DNA of 6,754 bases from an uncultured Gemmatimonadota bacterium. Lineage in GTDB: Bacteria; Gemmatimonadota; Gemmatimonadetes; Gemmatimonadales; GWC2-71-9. Below are positions 5,403-6,754 of this stretch, one piece after another. The first letter of the stretch is position 1; each line of letters begins with the position of its first letter. Location of the stretch: contig CAJVYZ010000156.1 in NCBI GenBank assembly GCA_913009915.1, forward strand, positions 1-6,754. The letters are read 5' to 3'. The translations under genes were made by a program, and so were the position numbers. The notes under the pieces are model-generated. The model made no database searches, was not told the DNA's origin, and saw only the letters and a program-made list of their open reading frames with translations.

Positions 5403-6674
5403 TCATGGGGCAGCCCTCGGCCGGCGTGCTCCGCCGAACAGGACTCCGTGCGGCATCGCCGACCCGCTTGCACCATGGGGCCAATCGGCCCGCTTGAACG
5501 ACACTCCCAGCCGGCCGGCCGCGGGGTCACGGAAAGTCTCATCCCAGGTCAGGGCCCCGGTCCCCGAATCGAACCTGGCTATGAGGATCCGCGGGTCCTC
5601 GTCCGCATGGCTCGTGAACACGACCCGGTCACTCCCCGGGTCACGGGCTGCCCAGTGCGGCATGAAGGTTGAATCGCCGGTGAGCCGGCTGACGACGATC
5701 GGCTTTCGCGGGTCGGCGATGTCGAGCACCACGACCTCGCGGGCTTGGGTCACTGGCATGATCCAGTAGTGGCCAATGACCACCGGAACGCCGCACCAGG
5801 TGTATTTGGGCTGTTCGAGTACCATCACTCGTTCGATCCGCGGATCGTCGCCATCGAGTTCGGTAAGCAGGTAGAACCCGCAATAGAAGGTGTTCATCAT
5901 CGCCGTTCGATCATCCTCGAGGAACTTGACTTCGAACGGGTAGCGCCAAGCGGAGTCCGACTCGACCTCCGGCACGGGAATCGTCTTGAGACGGGTCAGA
6001 TCCGAGAGCCGCCACAGCTGGATGACGTCCGCGGTCCGTTCATCGTCCATCGGTGAGCTCGTTGTGACGATCCGATCGATCACCGCTGAAGCGTCCAGCG
6101 CGTAGGTCCGGATCGGGGCACCCTCGAACTCAGGGTCGGCGGAGCTGGAGACGCTCAGCAAGCGCCCATCCGGTGCAAACCGCGCGAGGCCGCCGGGCCG
6201 GCCGGCCGCGTCGTCGGCGCCGAACTGCATGGTGGCGAGAACGTTACCATCGGCAACCCGGAGGAAGCTGTGCGGGGTGTGGTAGCCGGGCACGCTGTCC
6301 ACCTCGCCTACCGCCTTGGGTTCAAGCGGGTTGCTGAGGTCGAACAGCCAGGACCGTCCAGCCATGAACGCATTGGCAAAAAGCGGCTGTCCGTCCGGGG
6401 GCATCTGGGTCTCGCTATGATGCGGCATGCCGCCGACCGTGCCGATTGGCGCTGTCGCGACGATCTGGCGGTAGGTGGCACTAGCCGGATCCACGTCGAT
6501 CACCGCAAGGAAATTCGAGTCGCCCTCGCGTTCGTCTTGATCACCGACCCAGGCGAACAGGTACCCAGCGGCGTCGGGGGGGCGTGGTGCGCCAGCGTCC
6601 GGCGAGCGGCTGCACCCAACGTACTGGGTAAGGCCCAACACGAACGCCAACAACTTCATCCCGCGCACTGACAA
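5403..6674 (-). CDS. SBP56-related (selenium-binding protein / methanethiol oxidase-like) predicted lipoprotein
   Basis: The protein has 423 residues from TTG at 6674, chosen because a perfect AAGGAGGT lies four bases before it. GTG at 6668 and ATG at 6659 are in frame but farther away. The N-terminus is a short signal peptide (MKLLAFVLGL) ending in YVGC, so Cys21 is a likely lipidation site, although Tyr at -3 is not the usual lipobox residue. The rest is a beta-propeller-like chain with SBP56 landmarks: VGGMPHHSE (80-88), YHTPHSFL (131-138), the GRPGGLARF stretch (158-166), YPFEVKFL (245-252), Cys265, Cys294, FMPHWAARD (337-345) and a final WPHGASGSAMPHGVLF (398-413). The histidines are candidates for metal binding. 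Relatives oxidise methanethiol or bind selenium, often with copper. This one is distant, so its substrate is unknown. It probably sits in the periplasm or on the outer surface. Confidence 0.88.
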   Translation of the reverse strand: MSVRGMKLLAFVLGLTQYVGCSRSPDAGAPRPPDAAGYLFAWVGDQDEREGDSNFLAVIDVDPASATYRQIVATAPIGTVGGMPHHSETQMPPDGQPLFANAFMAGRSWLFDLSNPLEPKAVGEVDSVPGYHTPHSFLRVADGNVLATMQFGADDAAGRPGGLARFAPDGRLLSVSSSADPEFEGAPIRTYALDASAVIDRIVTTSSPMDDERTADVIQLWRLSDLTRLKTIPVPEVESDSAWRYPFEVKFLEDDRTAMMNTFYCGFYLLTELDGDDPRIERVMVLEQPKYTWCGVPVVIGHYWIMPVTQAREVVVLDIADPRKPIVVSRLTGDSTFMPHWAARDPGSDRVVFTSHADEDPRILIARFDSGTGALTWDETFRDPAAGRLGVSFKRADWPHGASGSAMPHGVLFGGARRPRAAP

Positions 6675-6678
6675 GGGG

Positions 6679-6686
6679 ACCTCCTT
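6679..6686 (-). promoter_or_regulatory. Strong ribosome binding site AAGGAGGT of the SBP56-like gene
   Basis: The site complements the 3' end of 16S rRNA perfectly and lies four bases before TTG at 6674. This is the strongest such site in the window, and it makes the rare start codon credible. Confidence 0.8.
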
Positions 6687-6697
6687 GGTCTATCGTC

Positions 6698-6713
6698 GCT
6701 ACTCTGTAGTAGC
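6698..6713 (-). repeat. 6-bp inverted repeat upstream of the SBP56-like gene
   Basis: GCTACT (6698-6703) and AGTAGC (6708-6713) are separated by CTGT. The repeat lies 12 bases behind the ribosome site on the minus strand and could be an operator half-site pair or a small leader hairpin. No clear promoter can be assigned around it. The right edge of the window (6714-6754) shows no gene I can support. Confidence 0.4.
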
Positions 6714-6754
6714 AGCGGTGTGCTGGTCACAAACCACCTACCGGCTCGGTGATT

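Overview
The window is 6,754 bases of GC-rich bacterial chromosome. It holds nine protein-coding genes with short gaps. I see no rRNA, tRNA, CRISPR array, insertion sequence, phage gene or integrase. High GC, strong G/C third-position bias, Shine-Dalgarno sites and frequent GTG/TTG starts fit a soil- or sediment-type bacterium. The mix of an SBP56-related lipoprotein, a YfaP/DUF2135-like surface protein, a PAQR protein and small charged proteins recalls Gemmatimonadota or some Proteobacteria. That placement is a weak inference, because no marker gene is present.

Layout, left to right. (1) Positions 1-539, plus strand: the C-terminal end of a secreted protein with a DUF2135-like beta domain, followed by a clear intrinsic terminator at 571-600. 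(2) Positions 648-3185, minus strand: a run of five genes. In transcription order they are a 57-residue charged protein with a TTG start (3185-3012), an 85-residue conserved-looking small protein (2878-2621), a hemolysin III/PAQR membrane protein (2538-1906), a four-helix membrane protein (1838-1338) and a peroxiredoxin-like protein (1181-648). Gaps of 67-156 bases mean this may be more than one transcript. (3) Positions 3461-4771, plus strand: an RhlE-type DEAD-box RNA helicase, divergent from the run above across a 275-base gap that contains a 9-bp stem-loop. (4) Positions 4814-6674, minus strand: an SBP56-related predicted lipoprotein followed by a YaiI/YqxD (DUF188) protein that converges on the helicase.

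The genes do not form one obvious pathway. They look like ordinary housekeeping and envelope functions: RNA remodelling, thiol/redox chemistry, membrane proteins and a surface sulfur- or selenium-related protein. I found no strong case for a new multi-gene system. The items most worth a second look are the hidden TTG-start gene, competing stem-loops in the leader of the hemolysin III gene, the lipoprotein form of an SBP56-like protein, the helicase leader hairpin, and the fact that five of the eight genes with a visible start probably begin with GTG or TTG.
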